Of a stretch of 64,000 bases of DNA, positions 42,509 through 51,064 are shown in pieces. How positions within the stretch are numbered: position 1 is the stretch's first letter; every line of letters begins with the position of its first letter. The position numbers were made by a program, and so were the translations under genes. Origin of the DNA: Gammaproteobacteria bacterium (lineage in GTDB: Bacteria > Pseudomonadota > Gammaproteobacteria > Competibacterales > Competibacteraceae); the NCBI GenBank assembly GCA_024235095.1, contig JACKNC010000003.1:186001-250000 (forward strand), read 5' to 3'. The notes below the pieces were generated by a model, which saw nothing but the letters and a program-made list of their open reading frames with translations, did not search any database and was not told the origin of the DNA.

Positions 42509-42774
42509 GTATCCCAAACGGCAATCAACCTTACCGAAAACTAACCCGATACCGCTCCTAATCAGTGTACTGTCGAACCAGAAATACAGCCAACCCTTTC
42601 AGACATTTCTGAACAAATTGCTCATACTTTATGTTAATCATACCAGAGCAGGCGACATTCCAGAGCCGGAATCGCTACAGTGCATATGATAAAGGATCTA
42701 TTCCTTATCAGTCCCACGCCTTTTGGCAAAGCGACAGATTTCGGCCATGTAAGCACTATCAAAGAGGCGCAACT

Positions 42775-43074
42775 TCACCACCTATCAGTTCCTCATCGCG
42801 GACAGATCGATAGCTTGCAGCTCCAGCCCTTTTAAGGTGTTTACATAATCACTTGATATTTAATAATCTAAATTTTTTACTTGGCACAATTCTTGACAAA
42901 AAACCCGCTATAAGTCATTGATTCCACACTGCCACCTTAAAAAGGCTGCTTGTAACTCGTAACTCGTAGCCTAGATGGAACATAGCGGAATCCAGGGCGC
43001 CCCAGATTTCGCTTCGCTTCATCCGGGCTATAACATCTACAACGGCCTATGATGCGGAACCGATAGGTAGTAAG
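42775..43074. mobile_element. IS4-end remnant or MITE-like element
   Basis: ACCACCTATCAGTT at 42777 and the diverged complement AACCGATAGGTAGTAAG ending at 43074 match the terminal repeats of the complete IS4 at 51065-52266. They enclose 300 bp of non-coding DNA. Both ends look more like that element's right end than its left. Confidence 0.45.
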
Positions 43075-43103
43075 AGGCACAACAAGTCACTTGCGGGCTT
43101 CAG

Positions 43104-43137
43104 AAAAAAAGAAACCACCTGCAAAACGGGTGGTTTC
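43104..43137 (-). terminator. intrinsic terminator reading leftward
   Basis: GAAACCACC...GGTGGTTTC 9-bp stem with A7 on the left, i.e. T7 on the minus strand. No minus-strand gene is visible for more than 800 bp to the right until DUF1269, so its transcript is unknown. Confidence 0.55.
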
Positions 43138-43268
43138 TCTACCTCACCTTCTGTGCATACCAAAAGTGAAGCCATACGGATGCTAAAGTCGATAGAGCAG
43201 CCATTCAAAAGATTTCTGACTACACTGTAGGAGTGTTTACCCTACCATAAACCTGTGAGGAGTTGTTA

Positions 43269-43796
43269 ATGATAAAGAAACTGCATGCGCTTTGGATTAG
43301 CTTTCTGTTCGTTATGACTTTGCCGGTGGAGGCTGCCGAGGGATTGATTGCTATTAAAAGCCCTTTGAGTCCCAAAGAAACGATGGATCGTCTGGAACAG
43401 ATTGTCGAACAAAAACACATGAAGGTATTTGCCCGGATTGACCATGCAGCCGCCGCAAGAGAGGTTGGCGAATCATTACGTCCAACGGAAGTGCTAATTT
43501 TTGGCAATCCACGGGTAGGGACGAAGTTTATGGGATGTAGCCAAACGGTCGGGATCGATTTGCCCCTGAAAATACTCGTCTGGATGGACGCTTCAGGTCA
43601 GGTTTGGCTTGGTTACGAAGACCCGGACGCGCTGGCAGCGCGTCATGGCATTGCGCAGTGTCCCGTGGTAAGAAGAATCAGCAAGGCGCTCGCCGAATTT
43701 ACCGAGGAAACCGTTGCTCAGGAACACTCAAGAAGAGGGCGTCGCTCAAGAGAGCAATCATCCCAGCCGGCTTCTCGACAGGATATTTCCGAGTAA
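43269..43796 (+). CDS. exported DUF302 protein
   Basis: 175-aa protein with a signal peptide (MIKKLHALWISFLFVMTLPVEA) and a DUF302 domain: KSPLSPKETMDRLEQIVEQKHMKVFARIDHA...LRPTEVLIFGNPRVGTKFM, then LPLKILVW and VWLGYEDP. DUF302 proteins are small alpha/beta proteins of unknown function, often periplasmic. The C-terminus is Arg/Ser-rich and not conserved. GAGGAG lies 8 bases before the ATG. A hairpin at about 43800-43822 followed by TTTT may be its terminator. Confidence 0.85.
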   Translation: MIKKLHALWISFLFVMTLPVEAAEGLIAIKSPLSPKETMDRLEQIVEQKHMKVFARIDHAAAAREVGESLRPTEVLIFGNPRVGTKFMGCSQTVGIDLPLKILVWMDASGQVWLGYEDPDALAARHGIAQCPVVRRISKALAEFTEETVAQEHSRRGRRSREQSSQPASRQDISE

Positions 43797-43799
43797 AGA

Positions 43800-43826
43800 A
43801 GCCACCTACAAAGGGGTAGTTTTGGT
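43800..43826 (+). terminator. possible terminator after DUF302 gene
   Basis: GCCACCTAC...GGGTAGTTTTGG hairpin, imperfect, with a short T-run, directly after the stop codon. Confidence 0.4.
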
Positions 43827-44000
43827 CAACCCCCAAAAAGGGATAGTCTGCCTTATCCCCGGAAGGAGGCAGAGCTGTTAAGTTCTCACCGAACTGCAAA
43901 TCCGCCCTGCATCGCGTGAAAAACGAATTGATAGTGGAGATCTACTGAACAGGAGTGTAATAACCCCCCTCTCACTGGCAGGAGAGGGGGCAAGAGAAAA

Positions 44001-44513
44001 TTACGGAAAAGCGGGAATAGTCGGTTCCATGCCTTCTGGATGCGCTTCGGGATGATGCGAAGCCACCAGATCGGTGATTTCATTAACGCGATTACGTGGT
44101 ACATCGATCATCATCAGCAATTCACCTTGTTCGATAGCCACTTCAAATTGTTTCAGCCGGGTATTGTCGACGCTGAGGCCCACCATTCCGCTCAACCAAG
44201 CGCCAACGCCAGCGCCCGCCAGACCGCCAGCCAGCACAATGCCGCCGCCCGCCACGACCAGGCTTGCAGAAGTCAGAACTACAGCCACCAGTCCCGCCAG
44301 TGCGCCAAACGAGCCGCCCACCGCCAAGCCGCGTTCCATGGCGGGGATAAAATCAGTTCTTTGAAGGAACGAAGCCTCTGGCAAATGCTCAAGCGGCGTG
44401 CCTTGCTTCGCCAGGATGTGGATGTGCCGCTCCTCAATACGTGCGAGCAATAATTCATCCACGATCTTTTTCGCCACCTCGACCTGAGGAACCAGAAAAT
44501 AGATGCGCTTCAT
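44001..44513 (-). CDS. DUF1269-like membrane protein
   Basis: 170 aa. An N-terminal alpha/beta region (MKRIYFLVPQVEVAKKIVDELLLARIEERHIHILAK) is followed by a glycine/alanine-rich hydrophobic hairpin (residues about 66-110) and a second alpha/beta region ending in EGELLMMIDVPRNRVNEIT. This matches DUF1269/general-stress-type proteins that insert a helical hairpin in the membrane. Function unknown. GGAGAG is upstream of the ATG. A palindromic stretch at 43965-43990 lies past its end. Confidence 0.75.
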   Translation of the reverse strand: MKRIYFLVPQVEVAKKIVDELLLARIEERHIHILAKQGTPLEHLPEASFLQRTDFIPAMERGLAVGGSFGALAGLVAVVLTSASLVVAGGGIVLAGGLAGAGVGAWLSGMVGLSVDNTRLKQFEVAIEQGELLMMIDVPRNRVNEITDLVASHHPEAHPEGMEPTIPAFP

Positions 44514-44836
44514 CTTGCTCTCCTTTTCCTGCTATCCGCGGCAAAACTCGACCGGCTAACGCCGCGGAAAAGTACATGCGTCCGGTCCCACATTGAAACG
44601 CCTTTGGTAATCCATGGATTACTGAATCCGCGGAATCGCCATGGCTTGATTGATGCTATGCCTTGCAGCATGGGAAGTAAAGCCATACTGTAGTTTAATA
44701 AAGCCACATCGGATAAATCGGCCAAATTGGTCTTTTTGGCGCAGATTACTGTTTCACACAGTGGATGCCCACATCCAGATAAATCGAAAACTAGAATCGC
44801 ATGGCATGACGCCACACGGTAGTCTAGTCAGACAGG
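44514..44836. other. non-coding stretch with 16-bp palindrome
   Basis: No convincing gene; the reading frames present have no family similarity. GTAATCCATGGATTAC (44607-44622) is a perfect palindrome and may be a protein-binding site, perhaps for regulation of the DUF1269 gene whose start is 94 bp away. Confidence 0.4.
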
Positions 44837-45106
44837 CTAATCACCGAAAAAGAGGGACGGCAACCAAGTAATCAGACCAGGGAAGATCACCAGCAGAATC
44901 AGGCCAAGAATTTGAATCATGACAAAGGGCATGATGCCTTTGTAGATATCACCCATCGTGTAAGCAGGAGGCGCGACACCCTTGAAATAGAACAGGGCAT
45001 AGCCAAACGGCGGCGTCAGGAAAGAGGTTTGTAAATTCACACAAACCAGCATCGCGAACCAGAGAGGATTAAAATCCAGATCCATGGCGATCGGGGTAAA
45101 GATCGG
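44837..45106 (-). pseudogene. dctM: TRAP transporter large permease (DctM), C-terminal fragment
   Basis: About 90 codons of the DctM C-terminus: NPLWFAMLVCVNLQTSFLTPPFGYALFYFKG, then GDIYKGIMPFVMIQILGLILLVIFPGLITWLP. The TSFLTPPFG region is the conserved last part of the permease. DctM normally has about 430 residues; the rest is lost because IS6 copy 2 begins at 45107. The DNA on the other side of that IS6 does not continue the gene, so a deletion accompanied the insertion. Confidence 0.9.
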
Positions 45107-45913
45107 GGTTCTGTTGCGTTAGCTGATAGGGTCGGATTTCGGTAAGCTACACGGCCCCTGTCCTGACTTGAGAACCCGCATGATCGATTTTAGAGGCCAC
45201 CGCTTTGAACGAGACATCATCCTAACGAGTGTCCGTTGGTACCTCGCCTATCCGTTGAGCTATCGGAACCTGGAAGAGATGCTGGCGGAGCGGGGTGTCG
45301 ACGTGGATCATTCCAGCGTCTACCGCTGGGTCCAGAAGTTTACGCCGCAGTTGGAAGCGGCTTTCCGCAAAGGACAAAAGCGCCCGGTGGGCACAAGTTG
45401 GCGGATGGATGAGACCTACATTAAGGTCAAAGGCCAGTGGAAGTACCTCTACCGCGCGGTTGATCGAGACGGCCAGACGATCGACTTCCTGTTCACGGCG
45501 CATCGCGATAAGAAAGCCGCCCTGCGCTTTCTCAAAAAGGCGATACGGCAGCACGGTCTTCCGGACAAAGTCACGATCGATAAGAGTGGCGCTAACACCG
45601 CTGCCCTGGATGCACTCCAGGAGGAGACGGGCGCCGCCATTGAGATTCGCCAAAACAAGTACTTAAATAATTTAGTGGAACAAGATCATCGCGCCGTTAA
45701 ACGGATCGTCCGCCCCATGCTGGGGTTCAAAGGCTTTCATTCTGCTCGGACCACCCTGCGGGGCATCGAACTCCTGCACATGATCAAGAAGGGCCAAATG
45801 ATCATGGCCGAAGGGACGAATCTCTCCGCCGCAGGACAATTTTATTCACTGGCTGCCTAATAACCTGCAAGGGTTACCCAATCGTGCTCGAAAAAAATTA
45901 ACGCAACAGAACC
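45107..45913 (+). mobile_element. IS6-family element, copy 2
   Basis: Same length (807 bp) and ends as copy 1. Flanks AAGATCGG and CGCAGTCT show no target duplication. Truncates dctM on its left. Confidence 0.95.
45180..45860 (+). CDS. IS6-family transposase (copy 2)
   Basis: Protein identical to that at 789-1469 (226 aa, intact DDE residues). Identity of all three copies suggests recent spread within this genome. Start chosen at the ATG for the same reasons as copy 1. Confidence 0.93.
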   Translation: MIDFRGHRFERDIILTSVRWYLAYPLSYRNLEEMLAERGVDVDHSSVYRWVQKFTPQLEAAFRKGQKRPVGTSWRMDETYIKVKGQWKYLYRAVDRDGQTIDFLFTAHRDKKAALRFLKKAIRQHGLPDKVTIDKSGANTAALDALQEETGAAIEIRQNKYLNNLVEQDHRAVKRIVRPMLGFKGFHSARTTLRGIELLHMIKKGQMIMAEGTNLSAAGQFYSLAA

Positions 45914-46070
45914 CGCAGTCTCGGCAGAGCCGGCTTTTGTACGAATCAGGTTTTCGGAAATGCAGAACTGGTCTTTCATGCCATCACCGTGAGATTCACT
46001 CTTCGCAACTTATGGTGGGAGGTACTGGGGTGGTCGTAGCGACCGGGTCGCGGATGAAGCGTAGAAAGAC
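45914..46070. other. non-coding, probable IS110 3' flank
   Basis: 157 bp between IS6 copy 2 and the IS110 transposase stop. A minus-strand ATG frame (from 45979, MKDQFCISENLIRTKAG...) runs into the IS6 end and may be the cut 5' end of an unidentified gene. The part near 46000-46070 belongs to the transposase 3' region; the IS110 boundary cannot be fixed because this family lacks clear terminal repeats. Confidence 0.4.
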
Positions 46071-47129
46071 TCAAACCGGAGCCAGAGCGCCTTTGGCCGC
46101 ATCATAGGGCTGGCCGGTCGTCATCACCGCATAGGCGATCCGGGCGATCTTGTTGGCCAACGCGACGGCCGCCACGTTGGCATGGCGACGGCCTTTCAGT
46201 CCCCGGGCCCAGCGGCTCGTCGGATCGTCCTTGCGCTCGACCCAGCGCAACACGGCGCGGGCGCCATGAATCAGCAACTGCCGCAGGTAGACATCCCCCC
46301 GTTTACTGATACCCAGTAAGCGGTCCCGTCCACCGGTGGAGTGCTGGCGCGGCACCAGGCCCAGCCAAGCCGCCAAACCCCGCCCGTTCTTAAAGAGTCG
46401 GGGATCCTCGCCGACGGCCGCTACCAACGCGGTCGCGCCCTTGGCGCCCAGACCGGGGATCGTCATCAACGCTTGCGCCTGCGGATGGCTTTCCGCCAGG
46501 GTCTCAATCTGGGCGTCATAATGAGCAACCCGTTCATCCAAGTGACGGAGTTCGTCAGCCAACTCGCGTAGCTCAGCCCGGAAGCGCTCGCTGAGGCCGT
46601 TCTCTGGATCCTCAAGAATCTCCGGCAGGCGCTGGTTCACCGCCACACGCCCCTGCGGGATTTCAATGCCGTATTCCAACAAAAAACCGCGAATCTGATT
46701 GACCTGGGCGGTGCGGCGTTCCACCCCCAAACTGCGCATCCGGTGAATCGCCTGGATATCTTGCTGTTCCACGCTCTTGATCGCCACCAACCGCATCCTG
46801 GGCCGCTGGGCCGCTTCGCAAATCGCCTCGGCATCGACGGCGTCGTTTTTATTGGATTTCACAAAGGGCTTCACGAACTGGGGCGCGATCAACCGTACCT
46901 CATGGCCGTCCTCCCGGAACTGCCGCGCCCAATAGTGCGCACTGCCACAGGCTTCCATGGCCACCGTACAGGCGGGCAGATTCGCCATGAATTCACTCAG
47001 ACGTACCCGGTTGAAGGTCCTGCGGATCACCCGTTGACCGTTCTCGTCCACGCCGTAAACGTGAAAACTCCGCTTGGCCAGATCAATGCCGACAACCTTA
47101 ATGACGCGCTCATTGGTATACTCTTTCAT
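46071..47129 (-). CDS. IS110-family transposase (DEDD)
   Basis: 352 aa. The N-terminal RuvC-like DEDD domain begins VVGIDLAKRSFHVYGV (first D) and includes VAMEACGSAHYWAR (E) and KSNKNDAVDAEAICEA (DxxD). The C-terminal Tnp domain has MTIPGLGAKGATALVAAVG and the WLGLVPRQHSTGG...GISKRGDVYLRQLLIHGARAV region with the catalytic Ser candidate. IS110 enzymes are guided by a structured bridge RNA from the element's non-coding end. Length is normal and the gene appears intact. GAGATAACGGAG-like sequence precedes the ATG. Confidence 0.93.
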   Translation of the reverse strand: MKEYTNERVIKVVGIDLAKRSFHVYGVDENGQRVIRRTFNRVRLSEFMANLPACTVAMEACGSAHYWARQFREDGHEVRLIAPQFVKPFVKSNKNDAVDAEAICEAAQRPRMRLVAIKSVEQQDIQAIHRMRSLGVERRTAQVNQIRGFLLEYGIEIPQGRVAVNQRLPEILEDPENGLSERFRAELRELADELRHLDERVAHYDAQIETLAESHPQAQALMTIPGLGAKGATALVAAVGEDPRLFKNGRGLAAWLGLVPRQHSTGGRDRLLGISKRGDVYLRQLLIHGARAVLRWVERKDDPTSRWARGLKGRRHANVAAVALANKIARIAYAVMTTGQPYDAAKGALAPV

Positions 47130-47220
47130 GGGTCCGCTCCGTTATCTCGGTTAATATGATGTGAGTCAGCATTCACTATTTCGCCCGCTTTGGGCTCGTT
47201 GGAGGAGCGGGGCGGACCAT
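47130..47220. other. IS110 5' non-coding flank, structured
   Basis: Contains GGTCCGC (47131-47137) and its complement GCGGACC (47212-47218), plus internal GC-rich stems. These could be subterminal repeats of an IS1111-type element or part of a bridge-RNA region. Limits uncertain. Confidence 0.35.
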
Positions 47221-47272
47221 TCCATTAGTCTCTAAGGCGGATTATGTTGCATCTCTTTATTAGGATTAATTC

Positions 47273-47524
47273 TCATCCATTTATTACTGTGACCAACGTT
47301 AATATTCCAAGTCCTAAAAGGACTAGGGACGCAGTAAAGAGAAGTATCGTGTTCTTAGAGTGGGCATGCTTTGGGTTTCGCGGATTGATAAGAATAGGAA
47401 TCTTTTGGCCGATCACGTATTGACACGGCGAGATCCAAATGGGATTTTGACACTCGAAGACTTCTGTTTCTCCTGGCAAGTAATATGCTATTGTCTTGCT
47501 AATAGTTATCCCCACAAAAATCAT
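47273..47524 (-). pseudogene. DUF3592-like protein, C-terminal fragment
   Basis: Up to 83 codons with PCQYVIGQKIPILINPRNPKHA, the DUF3592 hallmark (Y.vG..v.v.ynP.nP), then a C-terminal membrane helix (NTILLFTASLVLLGLGILTLVTV). The N-terminal half (another helix plus the start of the domain) is missing because an IS630 element begins at about 47520. Confidence 0.6.
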
Positions 47525-48576
47525 GCTGGAGCTTTTTCAGGATTAGCGTATTGAGTATCAGGGAGCCTAAAAAATGATTTGACCCTTTCCTGAAATTCTT
47601 TTAGCTTTTCCAAAGCAGAATAAACGCGCGCTCTGAAATCAGCCCGGTTTTTAATTGGCTCCTTTTCCAGATGATCATTTTTGATCTCATTCCAAACCTG
47701 TTCATCCGGATTTAACTCTGGCGAGTGGGGGGGAAGAAAGAACAAGCGGATTTGTTTTCGATGCGTCTCAAGAAAGGCTTTGACTTCTTTCGAGGTATGA
47801 TAAGACGCATTGTCCGTGATGACAATTAATGGGCGCTCTCGACCCTCTAATGCCTTCTCTAAAAAGGCAATGAAAACCCCACTCACTCATTTTTGAGTGG
47901 TCACTTCAAATATTAACTCGCCCGTCGCCGTAACCATCGATAAAATGTGAAACCCACCCCGGTCATCACTCACTTTAATTTCAGGCGGATGACCGACTAA
48001 GCCCCACGTCCGTCCAGAACGCGTATGGCCTTGAACCCATGACTCATCCTGAAACGCAATATCCGCTCCAAGTTCTTGAGCCCGCTTCTGAATCTCTTTA
48101 AATTCTTCATTAATAAACTTTTTAACTTCCTCCTGATCCTGGTTTAAGGCATGATAACAAGGTTTTTGACAACTCAGTCCTAATTGATGTAAATGCAGAC
48201 GAACCGTGGCATCCGATACCCATAAACCAAAGTACTCTTTCAATAAATTAACCATGATCTCTAAAGTCCATAAAACCGTATCATAGCCATGATCCGCCGG
48301 CGTCGTATTGAGTATCGTTTCTTTTAACCATCGATCAATATCCGGAGTCATCACACACGTGGCGCCGAGCGCTTTCCGGGTATCCAGGGCTTCTTCTCCT
48401 TCATAACGATAGTTGCGAAGCCAATCATAAATACTCGTTCGGTCGATACCCAAAAAATCAGCAACAAGCTCCGGACCATAATGCTTCTCTTCGACCGCGC
48501 GAACCGCAATACGCCGGATGTAATTCATCACTTCATCCGGTATTTTACGTGCATCAAACATCCATTCCGCGTTCAT
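47521..48576 (-). pseudogene. IS630-family transposase with in-frame stop
   Basis: Two adjacent frames, 48576-47887 (229 aa) and 47886-47521 (121 aa), are in the same reading frame and separated only by TGA at 47887-47889. Together they form a normal IS630 transposase of about 350 aa: helix-turn-helix (LVADFLGIDRTSIYDWLRNYR), first D in IAFQDESWVQGH, second D in IVITDNASYHTS and E in LNPDEQVWNEIK. The stop lies between the first and second catalytic Asp. The likeliest reading is a nonsense mutation; UGA readthrough or translational restart at GTG (47886) cannot be excluded. Element ends were not resolved. Confidence 0.8.
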
Positions 48577-48691
48577 TGCCGCACCTCCTCTATAAATTTA
48601 GAGTCTCTAAAGAGGTCTTCTATAGTTATTAGACAATTTGATTAACGCTCAGTTCGTTGATAATGTAGGGATAATCGTTGGCAAGCCTATA

Positions 48692-49934
48692 GTGGGCTGA
48701 CACAGAAGTTTTGACAGGTAGCGGTGGGTGCCCTATGGTTGAGATCAACAGGAGGAATCACCATGGCCCACAAGTATCTGGTTGATCTAACTGAAGAGGA
48801 GCGGGAAGACCTGCTGAAGGTCATTCATAAAGGCAAGGCAGCGGCGCGCAAGGTTGCCCGTGCCCATGTGTTGCTGCAGGCTGCGGAAGGGGCGACGGAT
48901 GAGGCCATTGCCCAAAGCCTTCACTTGGGGATTTCGACCGTTCATCGTACCCGTCAACGGTTTGTCGACGAAGGGTTGCTGGCGGCGTTAAGCGAGCGGC
49001 CACGAGTCGGTTTGCCCCCGGCCTTGACCGGCAAACAGGCCGCCTTTCTGGTCGCCTTGGCCTGTAGTACCCCGCCCGCTGGCCGTTGTCAGTGGACTCT
49101 CCAATTGTTAGCGGACCGCTTCATGGAACTCCGGCCCATCGAAGCCATTTCCCGTGAGAGTGTGCGGCGCATCCTTAAAAAAACGACCTCAAACCCTGGC
49201 AACGTCAAGAATGGTGTATTCCCAGTGTCAGTCCCGATTATGTTTGGCATATGGAGGATGTGTTGGACCTGTACGCCGAACCCGATGATCCTCAATACCC
49301 CCAAGTGTGCTTCGATGAAAGTCCGGTGCAATTGACCAGCGAAACCCGCTGTCCTCAACCCGCCCGCCCGGGTCAACCGGCGCGCTATGACTGTGAATAC
49401 AAACGCGAAGGCACCGCCAATTTATTTCTATTCGTACAACCCTTGCGCGGGTGGCGTCATGTTAATGTCACGAAACAGCGCACCAAACGCGATTTTGCCC
49501 AGCAAATGCAGCAACTCGTTGATGTGTACTTTCCGAAGGCGGAGCGAATCCGGTTGGTCGTGGATAACCTCAATACCCACACTCCTGCGGCCTTGTATAG
49601 TGTCTTTTCTCCAGAGGAAGCCCGCCGGATCACCCGCAAGCTCGAATTTCATTACACCCCCAAGCATGGCAGTTGGCTCAATATGGCGGAATGTGAGTTC
49701 GCTGTTCTCGCCGGCCAGTGTTTGAATCGCCGCATTGCGAACCTCGAAACTTTGCGGAAGGAAATCGCCGCTTGGCAAGGCCCACGCAACCTACGTCAGA
49801 CCAAAATCCACTGGCAGTTCGGCACCGACTTGGCCCGGGTCAAACTCAAGCGCCTCTATCCTCCCTTGAAATCTTCTGAAACCCCGGTGGACCTAGAAAC
49901 CTCTGAACCTGTCAAAACTTCTGTGTCAGCCCAC
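48692..49934 (+). mobile_element. IS630-family element, copy A (1243 bp)
   Basis: Inverted ends GTGGGCTGACACAGAAGTTT (48692) and AAACTTCTGTGTCAGCCCAC (to 49934), flanked on both sides by TA (48690-48691, 49935-49936), the IS630 target. An identical-length inverted copy is at 61880-63122. Confidence 0.95.
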
Positions 49935-49937
49935 TAG
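48763..49937 (+). CDS. IS630 transposase, probably frameshift-expressed (copy A)
   Basis: Two overlapping frames: 48763-49335 (helix-turn-helix part, MAHKYLVDLTEEERED...STVHRTRQRFVDEG) and 49251-49937 (catalytic part with DESPVQLT, VVDNLNTHT and NMAECEFAV). A run of seven A (49177-49183, CTTAAAAAAACGACC) precedes the switch; a -1 slip there gives KKNDLKPWQRQEWCIP...YVWHMEDVLDLYAEP, the normal IS630 sequence, without a break. The other copy has the same arrangement. Catalytic residues are intact. GGAGGA precedes the ATG at 48763. Confidence 0.85.
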
Positions 49938-49987
49938 CGAGACTATAGGAGTAGCTCCTGGAAGGGGTAGAAGGGTATTTCTGACTA

Positions 49988-51049
49988 GGCTCAATATGGA
50001 TTCCAGTCAGTTGGCGTTGTTAGGCGACCAGCAGTTCCAAGAGAGGTCTGAGCAAGCCTTTGCCCCGAATGCGGACGTTATGCACGAACTGAAAGAAGCC
50101 CAGGTAGAGCGGCAGCTTTTCTTGCGAAATTCCTCGATGGGGTCGCAACCAGGAACGCAACAGGGACCAGAAACCCTCAGCGGTATTAACATGAATCTCA
50201 TGGAAGCCATCGCCATCGTCGTCGCGGGCGTATTCACCCCGGCTGTGACACACCGTATGATGATCAAAGCCCCAATCCTTCAATGGGTTATAGATTGCAT
50301 ATTCATCGGTATACACCCGGGTTCCCGGGGCGATGAAAGTCTGAAGGAGCGGTTGGATGGTCGCTTGCTGGACATTATCCAGCATCCGGACGACCACCGC
50401 GCCGCCGCGCTCAATCATGCCGAGAATCGGCGGCTTTTCCTGCTCCAGGGTGCCTCGACCCCGTGCCCCCTTCAGCCGGCGACGCCGCCCGCGGCGGCCT
50501 TTTTTTTCACCGCGTCCGGATGCCCTTTATGCCCGGCCACCACATAGACCTCGTCGCATTCCACTTCCCCCGCCAAGGTGGGTTCGGGTTGGCGGGCGAC
50601 GATACCTTGGCGCAGTTGCTCGGTCATCCGCTGCACGTCTCCGGATTCAACGCCAACTCTTGGGCAATCTGGGCATTAGATAAGTTCAAACCCATAAAAT
50701 ATAAACATAATATCCAAATTCGTAACGGCGGGTGGTGGCCGGCCAACACCGTCCCGGTTAGATCGTCAAAAGAGCGATGGCACCCGGCACACCGATATTT
50801 CTGTCGCGCCGGTTGGGTCGTGTCGTGACCCTGCTTCGTCACGTTCGCCGCCCCACAATGGGGGCAGTGAACCCCATCGGGCCAGCGCAGTTGGCGGACC
50901 GTTTCGTAACACCGGACATCGTCCAGTAGATTCTGAAGGTTGATCATCGACGGGAAACCTGGAGCGCGGCGGTTCAAAACCTCTTCAGTGTAGCTCCTGT
51001 CCCTTGGCAGGGCGAGCCATCTTTAACAGCCTGGAATCCATATTGAGCC
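49988..51049 (-). mobile_element. IS1595-family element (1062 bp) with 8-bp duplication
   Basis: Ends GGCTCAATATGGATTCCAG (49988) and its complement (to 51049), flanked by perfect TCTGACTA repeats (49980-49987, 51050-51057). The 8-bp duplication fits IS1595. A remnant of another copy is at 1523-1722. Confidence 0.95.
50020..50977 (-). CDS. IS1595 (ISXO2-like) transposase in three frames
   Basis: Segment 1 (50977-50624, 117 aa): zinc ribbon CPHCGAANV...YRCAGCHRSFDDLTGT. Segment 2 (50627-50472, 51 aa): starts at an ATG overlapping the first stop (ATGA) and carries GEVECDEVYVVAGHKG with the first catalytic Asp. Segment 3 (to 50020): RRRRLKGARGRGTLEQEKPPILG...VYTDEYAIY...HVNTAEGFWSLLR with the remaining Asp/Glu. 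Segments 2 and 3 join by a -1 slip at GTGAAAAAAAAGGCC (A8, 50500-50507), which contains the slippery heptamer A-AAA-AAG in the right phase. Either a coupled, frameshifted gene or a doubly damaged one; the intact target duplication favours recent activity. Confidence 0.75.
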
Positions 51050-51064
51050 TCTGACTAAAACCGC

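Larger units (their letters stand above)
42289..43268. other. non-coding region rich in repeat remnants
   Basis: About 980 bp without a convincing gene. It holds two REP-like hairpins (42449-42508), an IS4-end pair (42775-43074) enclosing a GTAGCCC-type palindrome (42966-43031), and a hairpin with A7 on its left (43104-43137) that would terminate leftward transcripts. Confidence 0.7.

Noticed and set aside
42495..42813. Two 60-codon plus-strand frames
   Set aside because: They start in a REP-like hairpin region, have no ribosome-binding site and resemble no family.
42890..42915. TTGACA followed by TATAAG, promoter-like
   Set aside because: The spacing between the two hexamers is about 10 bp, too short for a sigma-70 promoter, and no gene follows.
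44510..44815. 101-codon minus-strand frame upstream of DUF1269
   Set aside because: No recognisable domain; it overlaps the DUF1269 start and has atypical composition.
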